In this document: piece after piece, positions 1 through 10,895 of the stretch
Numbering within the stretch: the first letter of the stretch is position 1
How the letters are laid out: every line of letters begins with the position of its first letter
Source of the DNA: Adiantum capillus-veneris
Lineage: Eukaryota; Streptophyta; Polypodiopsida; Polypodiales; Pteridaceae
DNA: 64,000 nucleotides
Assembly: GCA_014529385.2 (NCBI GenBank)
Contig: CM043942.1
Span: 59,387,184-59,451,183 of the forward strand
Direction of reading: 5' to 3'
Notes under the pieces: model-generated
The model's database searches: none
Told to the model about the DNA's origin: nothing
What the model saw: only the letters and a program-made list of their open reading frames with translations
Position numbers and translations under genes: made by a program

Positions 1-267
1 AAGACTTTGTGTACAACTACAAAGCATCCAATTTCCTCAAGCTTGACCATTTGGACTTACCCTTTGAAATTTGGAACCTTAGCATTTTGGAAGTCTTAAT
101 GGGCTGAACCTTAGTTCTTTGAAGCCCATTGCTTGCACAATGCTCTTCTACAGATGGTCCCCATTTGGATCCCTATTTTCCCTCCTTTAGATCACTATTG
201 TGACCGGTCTGCTAGCCTTACCAATAATCTAGTTTTTTCTCCCCTTGTACTTCCCCATATTAAATGA
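1..267. repeat. Left arm of a 267-bp inverted repeat
   Basis: Reads as the reverse complement of 2581-2846 over its whole length, with scattered mismatches only. It begins at the first base of the window, so the true arm may be longer. In the right arm this sequence lies directly upstream of the minus-strand family C gag start, so the arms are probably leader or LTR-proximal sequence of that retroelement, present twice head to head. Confidence 0.85.
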
Positions 268-702
<435 letters not shown>

Positions 703-870
703 ATTAAGTTCTCATACTTCTATTGGTAAAAAGAGGCTCTATCATGTCCAACGGGTCACAAAGCTACATGGAGGCAAAAGGGTCTGGCTTGGTTTGCTTG
801 CATGCCCAAAAGTAGGGATACCCATCCGCTACCGACTCTCTGAGTCTCTTGCAGCTTGCTCACGCACTTG

Positions 871-1359
871 TCAACAGAATCGGTGGCACAAACCCCACAC
901 ATGGCAGCAAACTTCTATCATATGTTTTTCCTTGAACGTAAAGTAGATTTTCCTTTTAGGGAATATAACATTGGCAACCATGGAGTTAGACCATGGTGCC
1001 CCTAGGATTACATCCTCATGCTTGAGAGGAGACATAAAGAAGTCCTCTTTGTCCACATAGCTTTGGAGTTGGAGCATCAATTTCCCAATTAGAGGAGTGA
1101 GTAAAGCTTCTTGCCCCTTGAAAGAACCATCAGCGCGTAGGACATCTCCCATCTCATAGGCTTGGATGTCTAGCTTGGTGGCCAACTCTGTGGATATGAA
1201 ATTGTGAGTAGAATCAAGGTCAAAGAAAATAAAAGCATCATGTTCTCTTACCTTTCCCCAAGCATGGCATAGAGGAGATCCTTTGTGGTGAGGTTCCTCT
1301 TCTTGGATTTTGACCAAGGTAGCTCTAAAGGCTCGTTTCATGTATTCTTGTGGGGGCAA
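871..1359 (-). pseudogene. Gypsy family C retropepsin-like protease fragment
   Basis: The 162-codon minus-strand frame contains an aspartic-protease core. The catalytic motif reads FFDLDSTHNFIS (retroelement consensus D-S/T-G/A), and a second conserved block further on reads DVILGAPW, the typical ILG flap-side motif of Ty3/gypsy proteases. It follows directly on the gag relic at 1341-2584 in the same orientation. An expected reverse transcriptase is absent. The GT/GA microsatellite and the inverted-repeat arm lie beyond its 3' end instead. It is a dead fragment; family assignment to Ty3/gypsy is confident. Confidence 0.75.
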
Positions 1360-2584
1360 GCAAGATAGTCACGCCCTTGCTCCCGACACTTGAAATAGAA
1401 ATTATCTTTACGAAAACACTCAAGCTCTTTAGGAGAGAATTTATTTTTGCTTTTTAAACTCCCTTCTCGGTAGCTTTGTTATTGTTGGCGTTGCCTTTAG
1501 GAGATTTTTGGACATTGTCCTTCCCCTTAGGCTCATTGTTATGGTCCTTGTTCTCCGTGGGCTTAGGATTTTTCTTAGCCCCTTGGTTGAAATGGATTTG
1601 TGAAGCTACCATGGTATGGTGTATGACCGCAGATATGGTGCATGGCCTTTGGGAGTTGATATACTCCGCCATATCTTCAATTATACTAGCACAAGATTGT
1701 TGTTTTTGCTCTCCAAAATCCATATTTTTGAAGAGAGTGGCTTTGAGATGTAAGTACTAAAACTTGTCTACATACTTGTGGATAGATTTGTAGGGAGAGA
1801 GATTCAAGCTTCGTCATTCGGTGAGTACTTTGTCTTTGGTATTGATATCCAAAAATTGCTTTATGATGGAAGCTCTTAAAGCTTTCCATGTTTGTGGAGC
1901 TTCACCGTTTGCCCGTAGGCACCCTCATTGCGTGACGGATTTTTGAAAATGCATAGCTACATGGCATAGGTTTGAGGACTCCGTGAAACCCTCATCTCCA
2001 AACTTTGTGCATCAAATTGTTGAATAAAGGCCAAGACTTTGTCCGGAGCACCAAAGGTGTCATCGTAGGTAAGGAAAGAGACATTCTTTCCTCCCTCTTT
2101 GAACTTCTTGAGCTTGGACGAACTCTTCCACACAGCATAGGATTTCATGGTGGTTCAAAAGTTGCATCGTCGCTTTCTTTAGAAGACCAAGAATTTCAAG
2201 ATGATGGAGAAGATGGTGACCTCTTTCTCGCCTTTTTCTTGCCTTGTTCCTCCTTGTCTGCACCATCACTTTCTTCATAAGAGGAAGAGGATGAAGAAGA
2301 GGGTGACCTATTTCTTGCCTCCTTGAACTATGGTGTGGATAAGTGTGCGATGATCTTCTAAATTTAGGGGGTGATGGATAGAAATTTTCCCGCCCTCTTT
2401 GTGGAGCCATCTCCGTCAAGGTGGCAGGAGACTCACTTCTTTCTCGCTCTTTTGCTAGGAGCTCTTTAGTTCTCCTTTGAGAAGGAGATGCGTCTTCAAT
2501 TAGTAGATATTTGAGCCCTTCATATGGATCCTCTTCTTCTTCCCAAATCAGAGAGAGGCCTCTTTTGGAAGTCGAGAAAATCAT
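1341..2584 (-). pseudogene. Gypsy family C gag relic with degenerate zinc knuckle
   Basis: On the minus strand a start at 2584 opens an acidic then Arg/Ser/Lys-rich N-terminal region. After frame changes come the Retrotrans_gag-like stretch (LTYDDTFGA and AFIQQFDA near 2030-2090), a capsid part (KATLFKNMDF near 1700-1730), and a zinc-knuckle region near 1345-1400. In the knuckle, the first Cys of C-x2-C-x4-H-x4-C is Tyr and the His is Arg, so zinc binding is lost. The same gag is present on the plus strand at 22448-23693. At least two frameshifts and several stops show it is a pseudogene. Its upstream sequence is the right inverted-repeat arm. Confidence 0.75.
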
Positions 2585-2846
2585 TTAATATGGGGAAGTA
2601 CCAGGGGAGAAAAAGCTAGATTATTGGTAAGGCTCGTAGACCGGATACATTAGGGATCCAAAGGAGGGAAAAAAGGAATCCAAAGGGGACCATTTGCAAA
2701 AGAGTAATGTGCAAGCAATGTGCTTCAAAGATCTAAGGTTCAACCCATTACGACTTCCAAAATGCGAAGGTTCCAAATTTCAAACGGTAAGTCCAAATGG
2801 TCAAGCTTAAGGAAATTGGATGCTTTGTAATTGTACACAAAGTCTT
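2581..2846. repeat. Right arm of the 267-bp inverted repeat
   Basis: Mirror copy of 1-267. Its inner end overlaps the first codons of the minus-strand gag at 2584, and its outer end abuts the plus-strand family C LTR. Confidence 0.85.
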
Positions 2847-3475
2847 CCTAGATCCCTACAAGGGAGGGGGAGAGCCCTAAGGGTAGGGGAAGAGAGAGAA
2901 AGAGGTGAGATAACACACACACACACACACTCAAAGGCTCCCCTCTACACAAAGGGCATAGTGGGGACACATGTCCGGTTTTTAGCTCAGTTGCCCCCCA
3001 AGGTGTATTCAAATCCACACACATTCACACTAGCTCATGTGTGAAGCAGAGAATACTCTCTCGCGTTCTCAAGGTTTTATGGAAAGCTTATCATCTACTC
3101 TAAGCTTGTGAGAAGGGAGGCCTACACCAACAACTCTTGGCTTTGTGATGAAAATACAACCAATATCCAAGCTTCAATGCATGCTCATCTCCTCTACCAT
3201 GCTAATTACTAAGCTAAGCTAAGCTTTTATGAGTGATTATAATACTTCTTTCTTGTAAGAATACTCCTTCTTCCTCTCAATCTACTCTCATACGCCACTA
3301 GCTCTCACCATCTTTGAAGGTGTGTGAGGTCTTGGGTCCGATACCAACACGGGATTGATGTTGTGTTTTAAAGTTTTTTCTTTGTGCTTGAAGCTTCCAT
3401 ATTCATTGCTCTAGCTAGTTATTGAAGGAACACAAAGAATTGTATTGTAAAATGTCTCCCTTGATGGGGGAAACC

Positions 3476-3487
3476 TATAATATAAAT
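3476..3487 (+). promoter_or_regulatory. TATA-type motif in the family C LTR
   Basis: CCTATAATATAAAT lies upstream of a conserved G-rich block. The second LTR copy has GAATATATAATAC at the equivalent place (21889-21900), so this is the likely core promoter of the element. Confidence 0.5.
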
Positions 3488-3677
3488 CCTTTTGGAGGGG
3501 GGACCGGCTCCATGTAAATCCAGTCCTCAACTGCTATCAATAACTTAATTTCTCTCTCTTTTGAAGTATTGTTCATGCCTATCTAACTAGGTGTTATGGT
3601 TCTTGTTTCTCTCTCCATCCAAGCACTCTTGTTTTCTCATTAGTAATCGATTGCAATGAAATGCTCACTATGTTTAT

Positions 3678-3962
3678 GGGTGAAAGCATGTTAACGGGTC
3701 ACACTTTAGCATGTCCCGGACAATGGTGACTAGCACAATTTTGACATATTCTAACTAGTACAATAACATGAGCTACATTTTTTAGATATATGACGTATAA
3801 TTTATCAATAGAAAGATCTTGAAACAAGGAGTCCAATACAACATCCGGAAAAATTTGATATTATTTTTAAAAATTTTACTAGACCCCCAATGTTTTTAAG
3901 ATGTGCTAACTTGAAAGTGCTAACTAGCACAAGAACCACGACACGTTAACATGCTTTCACCC
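3678..3962. mobile_element. MITE-like element, 285 bp, 19-bp terminal inverted repeats
   Basis: Begins GGGTGAAAGCATGTTAACG and ends with its exact reverse complement. It is flanked by TTAT on both sides (3674-3677 and 3963-3966), which fits a target-site duplication (TTA of Harbinger-type elements is the alternative reading). The interior has no coding capacity and contains CTAACTAGCAC-type words resembling the satellite at 18272-19010. The second copy of the host LTR lacks it. Confidence 0.7.
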
Positions 3963-4011
3963 TTATGCTATTTTCCGCTACACACAAGATACTAGGACAT
4001 TAAATGTTACA

Positions 4012-4024
4012 TTGGTATCAGAGC
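4012..4024 (+). promoter_or_regulatory. Primer-binding site, initiator Met tRNA type
   Basis: TTGGTATCAGAGC directly follows the LTR end. This is the standard plant retrotransposon site complementary to the 3' end of initiator Met tRNA, and it fixes the LTR boundary at 4011. Confidence 0.85.
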
Positions 4025-4403
4025 ACAAGGTTTCTCTTTTCTTGCTCAAGAAGGGAGGTCCTCAAGCTATCTATAAATAACTGCTATTATTAATTGCAAT
4101 TGAGTAACTAGAATCTAGATTTTTTTCGCCTTGCAGTGAACCAGCTTTGTGCAGATAACAGGGCATCACCGTCGAGAGCTATTGTATTAATAGTGGAGTC
4201 CAACGGGGCTTGCCTAACCAATATTGAGATAGCTGGCATTGTTTTGGTGTTGAAGGAGCCTCCCTGTATTCCTTGCAATTAATGATATTCAAGCCACAAG
4301 TACAAGAGCTTCAATGCTTTTTTAAAGGGGTAAAGAGGAGTAGCAACTAGGGCTTGAAGTGCCAAAGTACACCTAAAACAATTTACACCTGAAAGTTGTT
4401 AGA

Positions 4404-4610
4404 ATGGCTGACAATAGTAAAGAGAGTGAAATTAATGTTGATATCTTTGAGTTTGCTAATGACCAACCTATTAATGATGCTCCTATGCTTGTTAAATACC
4501 TTGTTTCTAGCTTCAACAAGAAATGGGCAACCCATCCCTCCAAAGTGAAGTGCAATGGCAGCTTCATGCTCATGGGATTCTCTAAACTCCCCACCAAGAA
4601 GAGAGAGTAC
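4404..4610 (+). pseudogene. Gypsy family C gag N-terminus, truncated
   Basis: Starts MADNSKESEIN and continues with NDAPMLVKYLV. The second copy at 22448 starts MDDNNQESRMN and has DDAPMFVNYLI, so this is the N-terminus of the same gag. The leader from 4025 to 4403 is non-coding. The frame is cut after about 69 codons by a piece of family A LTR that starts exactly at its terminal TGTGAGATCC at 4611. It would not give a functional capsid. Confidence 0.7.
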
Positions 4611-5040
4611 TGTGAGATCCCCAAAACTGCCGACACCAAAAAGCAGGATGGGATCCTTGACAGGTCTCTAGGCCTAATAAAATTAGAGTCTCTAAACATG
4701 AAGAATCCAGGGAATATACCACAATCATTTAACAATGCTTTAGGTTTATAGCCCTAGAAAGAGACCTAGTCCTATCTCACAGTGGAAACGGAACAACTTC
4801 TTGAATTTCAAAAAATATTGCGATTGTATAGCTTACATTATGTGGATTGAAGTTTCCTTAGCCAACGCTTTTCCCCCCTTAACATATGTGAGCGCATAGC
4901 CGCGCTGGTGGACTTCTCTTCCAGGTGGAGAAGCTTTTAGACGTTTTGAGTGCGCGGGAATGGATAGTTACCTGACTAATCAGGTCCACCCATCCAAGAT
5001 TGAGAGCCTTAGTCAATCTCCGCTTACCACCCTGCACTAA
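4611..5040 (-). repeat. 3'-terminal 430 bp of a gypsy family A LTR
   Basis: Matches 12931-13345 in order and orientation, including ACAGGTCTCTAGG and CTGACTAATCAGGTCC. The left edge is the exact LTR terminus (sense strand ends CTCACA). The right edge is a truncation. Since family A elements read on the opposite strand in this orientation, this is the end of a minus-sense LTR. Confidence 0.85.
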
Positions 5041-5146
5041 CACAAGAAGCACGACACATTAACATGCTTTCATCCTTATGCTATTTTCCGCTACACACAA
5101 GTTACTAGGCCATTAAATGCTACATTGGTATCAGAGCACAAGGTTT
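5041..5146 (+). repeat. Family C LTR end plus primer site, fragment
   Basis: Repeats 3932-4036 closely: the right MITE end, GCTATTTTCCGCTACACACAAG, the LTR end, and TTGGTATCAGAGC at 5125-5137. It is joined on the left to the family A LTR piece through a short shared CACAAGAA stretch and on the right to the truncated copia-1. It is a scrap left by rearrangement. Confidence 0.8.
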
Positions 5147-6504
5147 GTCCGTCATCCACAAATTTGACTACAAGTCCAAGTCTAGCAAGTGCGGATACAG
5201 ATAAGAGATTCTTCTTGATCCCAGGTACAGAAAGTGCATCAACAAGTGTGAAGGAATTGCCATTAGCAGCAGTGAGCACAATCTTTCCAACTCCCTGAAC
5301 TAGATAAGAGGCATTGTTGGCACAAGTGATTGAATTCCCATGAGGGACAGACTTGAGAGAGGTAAACAATTCACGATGTGAGGTAATGTGCTTTGTAGCA
5401 CCACTGTCGAAATACCACACATGTGAATCTGCAGCAACTGACAAGCATGCATCATGGACAGCAGGATTGTAAGTGCACTCTGCGCTAAAAGCCCATTCTG
5501 CATCAACATCAGCAACACAGTCTCCTTTCACAGAAGACGCAACAATGGCTGCATTTGTAGTGGAACCAGCATTTGCAGTGGAACCACCCTCTTTCGTCTT
5601 AGCCTCTTTGGCCTTCAACTTAGGACACGACTTGATCAAGTGATCATTGGCTTCACAATAATGGCAAAACATCTTCTTTTTTCCCTTTGCCAGACGAAGT
5701 ACTGCCAGCAAAAGCATTAGGAACATAATTTTTTCCACTCGCAGTAGAACCATAAGAAGTGGCTGCATTACTGTTACCACCCTTTCTTTGAGAAGCAATA
5801 AAGGCCTGTTCAACTACACGCTGCCTAGTCCTATTTTTTCTAGAAAGTGACTCTTGCAATATCAATGTGAATAATGCATCAAAATTGACAACTTCAGGAT
5901 TTCCTTGGGTCATCAGTCTCCAAGTACTAGCAAATGTCTGGTAGGAATCTGGTAAGGCATCAAGAACCGTTTGCACAAGGGAACTGTCTGAAATGACTTC
6001 ACCTACAGAAATAAGCTGCTCATTGATATCCTTGACACTAGCAAGAAAAGTGTCCATATCATCTTCCTCATGCATAATCTTCGACTCCAGCTCTTTACGC
6101 AGCAAAGCAATTTTAGCCTCATTATGGATTGCATAAAGACCTGCTAGAATATCCCAAGCCTGTTTTGCAGATTTTGTAGAACGGATGTGAGGAACAATGG
6201 TGCGCTTCACAGACAACGCAATCAATGCATGAGCCTGCGCATCCTTAACATCCCAACGAGCTTGTTCTGCCGTAGGCAAAACAACTCTAACAGCTGCAAT
6301 CCTTGCAGCAAGACCTGCAACATCCTCAATATCGCCTACATCCTCTGAACCAGGACGTACATCAATGCCCTGCACAATGTTCCAGACACCCTTTGACACA
6401 AGAACATGTTGCATCATATAAGCCCACATAGGGTAGTTGTCCCCATCCAACCTATCCTCAACAGCAAACATCTTGAACACATCTGTGTTGTTGTTGTCAG
6501 CCAT
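5147..6504 (-). pseudogene. Copia-1 Gag-protease fragment
   Basis: The minus-strand gag starts at 6504 with MADNNN and has the LDGDNYPMW motif of copia-type (UBN2) gag. After a frameshift near 5690 comes a perfect zinc knuckle, CHYCEANDHLIKSC, then the protease with WYFDSGATKHITSH (catalytic DSG) and LSVPGIKKNLLS. The pol part (integrase, RT) is missing. The fragment stops just after FVDD, where it joins family C sequence at about 5147. A much fuller copy lies on the plus strand at 40800-45658 and provides the model. The frameshift and the lost pol make it inactive. Confidence 0.85.
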
Positions 6505-6866
6505 GGTAAATGTTGCACCTGATGTGAAAACTGCCCGAAAATAGGAGAAACGGAGCGAGAACAACCTGTGCTATATAGCACAAACCGTAGAAGACTATAA
6601 GGCACTTGTTATGCAGAAAACGGCATTGACAGAAATTCTACACAAAATGAAGAAATAGCCTGTGCAGTACTGCCTGCAGTGGAAACGGAGGCCGAAATGA
6701 GCCCAAATCAAAATTCTGAGCAGACCAAGCTCTTTGAGCACTCCCAAAATATTTGTCAACCTGCGAACGCTTGCCAAAGCTCACTGAAATCGGAGAAAGT
6801 GAGCAGGCGTGTGCTGGAGCAGCTGGCGACTAAGCCCGAGAGGACGTGACCTGCTCTGATACCAAT
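6505..6866 (-). other. Copia-1 untranslated leader with primer-binding site
   Basis: Contains, on the minus strand, TTGGTATCAGAGCAGG (plus positions about 6851-6866) immediately after the LTR end, followed by a leader colinear with 40800-41115. This identifies the 5' end of the minus-strand copia-1 copy. Confidence 0.8.
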
Positions 6867-6963
6867 TGTTGATATTAGGGTTGCAGAGAAACACACACAG
6901 CTTGGAGAAGACAAAGGAAGCTCAAGGCACACAATAGAGAGTGTGTTACTTAGTGTGCAATGG
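6867..6963 (-). repeat. Copia-1 5' LTR, downstream 97 bp (broken)
   Basis: Reverse complement of the last part of the 227-bp LTR at 45432-45658. The match stops abruptly after GCAATGG, and the missing upstream part of the LTR is found in opposite orientation at 15444-15513. This is the left breakpoint of the proposed inversion. Confidence 0.85.
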
Positions 6964-7833
6964 GTAGTGAGCTCGTTGTGCACATAGTTGGGGCACGACT
7001 TGAGCAGTCACACAGAGAGGTGAAAGAGTCAGACATGCATGCTTTGCTAGTGACTGAGCAAAGCAGAGAGTCAGTTGTGCGAGATACTTCTATGCAGGAT
7101 AGATAGGTAGAGCGGTCTTGCTGTAGTGAGTCACGACAGTAGGACGTTGTGCAAGAGTCTATGCATACAGAGTTAGAGCATGAGAGCTCTAGTGAGTCAC
7201 AACAGATTGAGTGGTCATGTTTGCAGTGGATGATTGCAGAGGAGACTGAGATGTCAGCAATTATGCAGTCATTCCTTTCTATGCTCGACAGTGAGCATGG
7301 GGATATAGTTGTGCAGGATATGTCTTCCAGCAGATACCTAGAGTAGCTGCTTTGCTCTGAGGTTGCATGACAGGTTGATGCGTCTTTTGCGAACAATCAG
7401 GAGATGCATGTGGCTGACACGCCTTGTCAGTCAGAGATGCCTATTGCCAGGGATATATATGTTGATGCATGCTCCGTAGAGCTAGCAGGGCCCGCTAGCA
7501 TTGCATCGGCATTCGATGGTCTCATGTATGAGATGCTGATCTTGAGACCGGATATCGCAACTGCAATGGGAGCATTTGCAATTGGGGTTTTCAGTCGTTT
7601 GTTGACTGATGATGGCATAGTGCACGAGGGAGATATGCAGGTATTGCATACATACTTGCAGTACGTGTGCGGTACGTCTGGTGGTGTATAGACTTACACG
7701 GGAGCAGGACAGCTGGATGCACACGATCACAGCCAGCCAGTGGGCATCGGTTGAGAGCGGTTTTCTCTCGCCTTTTGTAGTCTTTAGACTAGGTTCTCTT
7801 GCTTAAAGGCAGAGTCGCCTTTAAGTGGGAGGT
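6964..7833 (+). pseudogene. Copia-2 pol C-terminal relic
   Basis: Reads toward its own 3' LTR at 7834. The frame at 7404-7691 has FDGLMYEMLILRPDIATA and a following HTYLQYVCGTSGG, matching the conserved end of copia RT and the start of RNase H (YxxxxGSLMYAxxxTRPDIA ... LRYLKGT). Upstream (6964-7400) is a degraded polar linker without a usable frame. The polypurine stretch AAGTGGGAGG directly precedes the LTR. Integrase and most RT are deleted. Its missing 5' part (gag-protease) lies inverted at 15514-16551. Confidence 0.65.
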
Positions 7834-8024
7834 TGTTGGGGTATAGGCGTCTGTGCCTTGCCCGGTCGCCAAGGTCATGGGCGCCCGTCCACTGTTACCC
7901 TATACTTATAGTGAGTATCCTGTATAGGGGGAGCTGCCACTTCACAGTCTCCCCACCCACATTGTGTGTGTCTCTCCTTCTCTCTCTCTCACTCTCCGTC
8001 TGTGGTGCTCCCCGATCCCCTTCA
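7834..8024 (+). repeat. Copia-2 3' LTR (191 bp)
   Basis: TGTTGGGG...CCCCTTCA. The same 191-bp sequence occurs in opposite orientation at 17681-17871. It is followed by CTTAC (8025-8029), half of a target-site duplication whose other half is CATAC (reverse complement of 17872-17876). Confidence 0.9.
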
Positions 8025-8734
8025 CTTACCACCCCGCACTCACACATGATTATTCTTTTGTTTTCTCATTACTATCACATTCTTGTCACAATTAAAACAA
8101 TGATTTCTTTTAACTTTCATCACAATAATTCCTTCAATCAATTATTAAAGACAATATTGAGAGAATTCTTTTAGAAAGCAAACATCTTTAAACTTAAGAC
8201 ATGGTATTGTCAATCAAAACATTGTGCATAATAACCATGACCAGTACTCTTCTTGTCTCAAGACCACCTAAGGGTGAAAATATGGCGCCCATTCCTTATT
8301 CACAATCCGGAGTGGATAAACCCCCACCCAAGGTTCCGGGTGCTCATACACCAAACCAGTTGCCCATAAAACCGGGCGGCTCCCCTAGGATAAAAAATGG
8401 TATCTTTACTTATGTAGAAACATCAAGACATGACACGGAGTAGAAACTCAACGTTCATGGGAGTAACCGACTTATCCTTGGGTTGGAAAGCCATCATTAT
8501 CACAAAAAATATACCAAGGAGTCGGAGGTGTCTTAAGACAAGCTATCTTAAGGATGATCAATCATATCTTTCCTAATTGAACCAGTTTTAACCCAAACAA
8601 TTCTTTCCTACATTATAAACAAATGCACGTTGGAAGCTACCTTCCGTTTTTGTTCAATTATTCCTTTTCTTATTCTTACTCACTCCTTACATATGCAATG
8701 CTAACTTATAAAAGAACTTAAACTATTTAAAGAT

Positions 8735-8923
8735 TTAATTGAATAATGGGAAATCCACATCGGATTGATCGGCCATCTGTTGCTGCGCTGGCGGCGACTG
8801 AAGACTCTCCTCCATAGGCCTACTACTAGGCCCATCTTCATCGTCGTGCGACGCTCTAGTTCTTTTTAGAAATCTTCCCTCATCATCAGATGTAGGATTG
8901 GCTCAGGTTCTATTAGGTACCAT
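8735..8923 (-). pseudogene. Small reading frame inside family A LTR, copy A
   Basis: A 62-codon frame starts at 8923 and ends at 8735, interrupted only by TGA at codon 7 (CGA in the other LTR). It is rich in Arg, Asp, Glu and Ser (SDDEGR, KRTRASHDDED) with FPLFN at the end. The copy in LTR B has the same length although each carries one codon the other lacks. The start lies about 150 bp downstream of a TATA motif. A related start, MAPVKRTR, is found in the chromovirus LTR at 60383. Possible first exon of gag or an upstream frame. Function unknown. Confidence 0.45.
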
Positions 8924-9070
8924 AACTTATTATTCCTTATAAAAAGCACGTCTAATCATTAGGTACATTATCCGAAAGCTAGACTTAACCTTTGTATCTG
9001 ATTTTACCCAAATCTAGGTTAAATTTATAGTCTTAATTGGTAAATTCTTGACCTAGTAATTTCTTATTCT

Positions 9071-9080
9071 CCTATATAGG
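9071..9080 (-). promoter_or_regulatory. TATA motif in family A LTR
   Basis: CCTATATAGG lies on both strands (palindromic core) about 150 bp upstream of the small frame at 8923. LTR B has GATATAGA at the same place, so its box is damaged. Confidence 0.45.
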
Positions 9081-9254
9081 CATGATAACTTTTTCACAAC
9101 TCCCATAAGGGTTTTTTAAGCTCTCTTATTTTGTTATAATTTTCTATATCTTTTTCCTATTTTCCCCATCGAATTATGAGTAAATAAGGGTACTTCTTAC
9201 CTTTGGTAATTATCTTCTAGTTTTCCAACTTAATTATCTAGTTTCCATATTTAA

Positions 9255-10360
9255 TTTTTAGCTAGAATTAGTATAATTTGACTTAGATAAATATCTATAC
9301 TACTTTTCTAACCTTGATATAATTATCGTGGCCTTTTTTTCATATATAGCTCAAAAAAATAGCATGTAATCATATCACATGATTTACTAATTTCCCCTTT
9401 AGTTTTCAGCTAGAAGTAGTATAATTTGACTTGGATAAATATCTTACTACTTTTCTAACCTTGACATAATATTCACGGCCTTATTATCATGTAATCTAAC
9501 TCTGATAAATAGCATGTAATTATATCACATATTTTACTAATTTCCCCTTTTAGGTCTCAGCTAGAATTATTATAATATGACTTAGGTAAATATCTATACT
9601 ATGTCTCTAACCTTGACATAATTACCACGGCCTCTTTATCCTATAATTTTACTCTAATAAATAGCATGTAATAATATCACATGATTTGCTAATTTTCCAC
9701 TTTAATTTATCCCCAAAAATAGTTTTTTTCTACTAAGATAATTAGTTAAACTAATTATTTGTGGTTAAGATAATCATCAAGGATTGCATAAGATGTTTAT
9801 TTCCTCTGATAATTATCTCAAAGCATTTTGGATCAATTTGCTGTTCTCCATCTTTTATTTTTGCCAAAAAATAGTGTAATTCTGCTAAGATCATTAGTTA
9901 GACTAATTTTTTGTGGTTAAGGTAATTTACAAGAGTTCCATAAGATGTTTTATATCCTTTGATAATTATCTCAAATCATTTTGCATTAGTTCACTATTTT
10001 CTCTCTTTTATTTTCTCCTAAAAATATTGTAATTGTGCTGAGATAATTAGTTAAACTTAATATCTAAGATTAAGATAATTATCACGGGTTTTATACAATG
10101 TGATTTTCCTCTCATAATTATCTCAAAGCATTTTGGATTAGTTTTTTATTTTTCTCTTTTAATTTTCCTTTAAAAAAGTGTAATTCTGCAAAGATAATTA
10201 GTTAAACTAATTATATGAGGTTAAGATAATTATCACGGGTTTCATAAGATGTCATTTAATTCTGATAATTATCTCAAACAATTTTGGATTAATCTGATCA
10301 TTTCCCCCTTTTCATTTCTCTTAAAAACAATGTAATTTTGCTTAAATAATTATAAAAATT
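9255..10360. repeat. Tandem repeats of about 150 bp within the LTR
   Basis: Recurring words show periods of 148-153 bp. AGCTAGAATTAGTATAAT recurs near 9260, 9408 and 9559, and a GTTAAACTAATT...GGTTAAGATAATT block recurs near 9747, 9898, 10051 and 10201. AT-rich and non-coding. The same array is seen in LTR B at about 14760-15443. Confidence 0.75.
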
Positions 10361-10895
10361 ACTCAAAACATTAAAGGGTAATTTTTCTAGCATAATGACA
10401 GTCTAACACAGCTCTGATAATTATCTCATCTTCATCTAAACTTATTTAGTATAATTATCATTAATTTATGGTTAAAATGAGTAATTTTAGTCTTAATATA
10501 ATATAATAACTAATTAGCTTAGTGTTCTTAAGGTTAATCTCAATAATCAACAGAGAATTTTGAATTAAGAGAGAATTTTAGAGTACACATAGGTTTAATC
10601 TTCAATTAATTAAGAAAAATGTAAATAGGTTTAATCTTCAATTAATATGTAAAAATGTAAATGTACCGTTGATTAACCAGCTATAGCTTTGCTCCCTAGT
10701 GATTTTTGCATAGAGGTGCCTCTAGATGAGAGAGAATGTACCAAGGCTATGAGTCTGTTTCAAATTGTCAAGCTGTGAGTCTGTTTCAAATAGGCTGAAA
10801 AAGGCAGTTGCTTGCAGCTCAAGCAGCCCCCAAGCTCAAGATGGCACCCCCTGCTACTAATTCTATCTTGGGCAGGTTCATTACTACCCCACACA

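Larger units (their letters stand above)
2847..4011 (+). repeat. LTR of gypsy family C, copy 1 (start approximate)
   Basis: Colinear with about 20995-22045, sharing CTACACCAACA, a TATA-type motif and a GGAGGGGGGACCGG block. The end at 4011 is set by the primer-binding site that follows. A MITE-like insertion (3678-3962) is absent from the second copy. The 5' boundary is not exact, because sequence homologous between the two copies only begins near 2850. Confidence 0.7.
8025..10895 (-). repeat. Gypsy family A 3' LTR, main part
   Basis: Colinear with 13326-15443 over most of its length at high identity. In sense orientation (minus strand) it starts TGTGTGGGG at 10895, directly after a G-rich polypurine tract (complement of 10896-10906), and is interrupted at 8025 by copia-2. 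Its remaining 400 bp are at 17872-18271. The complete LTR would be about 3.3 kb. It contains roughly 150-bp tandem repeats, a TATA motif and a small reading frame. Confidence 0.85.

Noticed and set aside
1476-1760. 94-codon hydrophobic plus-strand frame
   Set aside because: Antisense to the gag relic.
8201-8443. 80-codon plus-strand frame, repeated at 13502-13744 with the same length
   Set aside because: It lies antisense in the paired LTRs. Of the seven base differences six change residues, so the conservation reflects LTR duplication and not selection.
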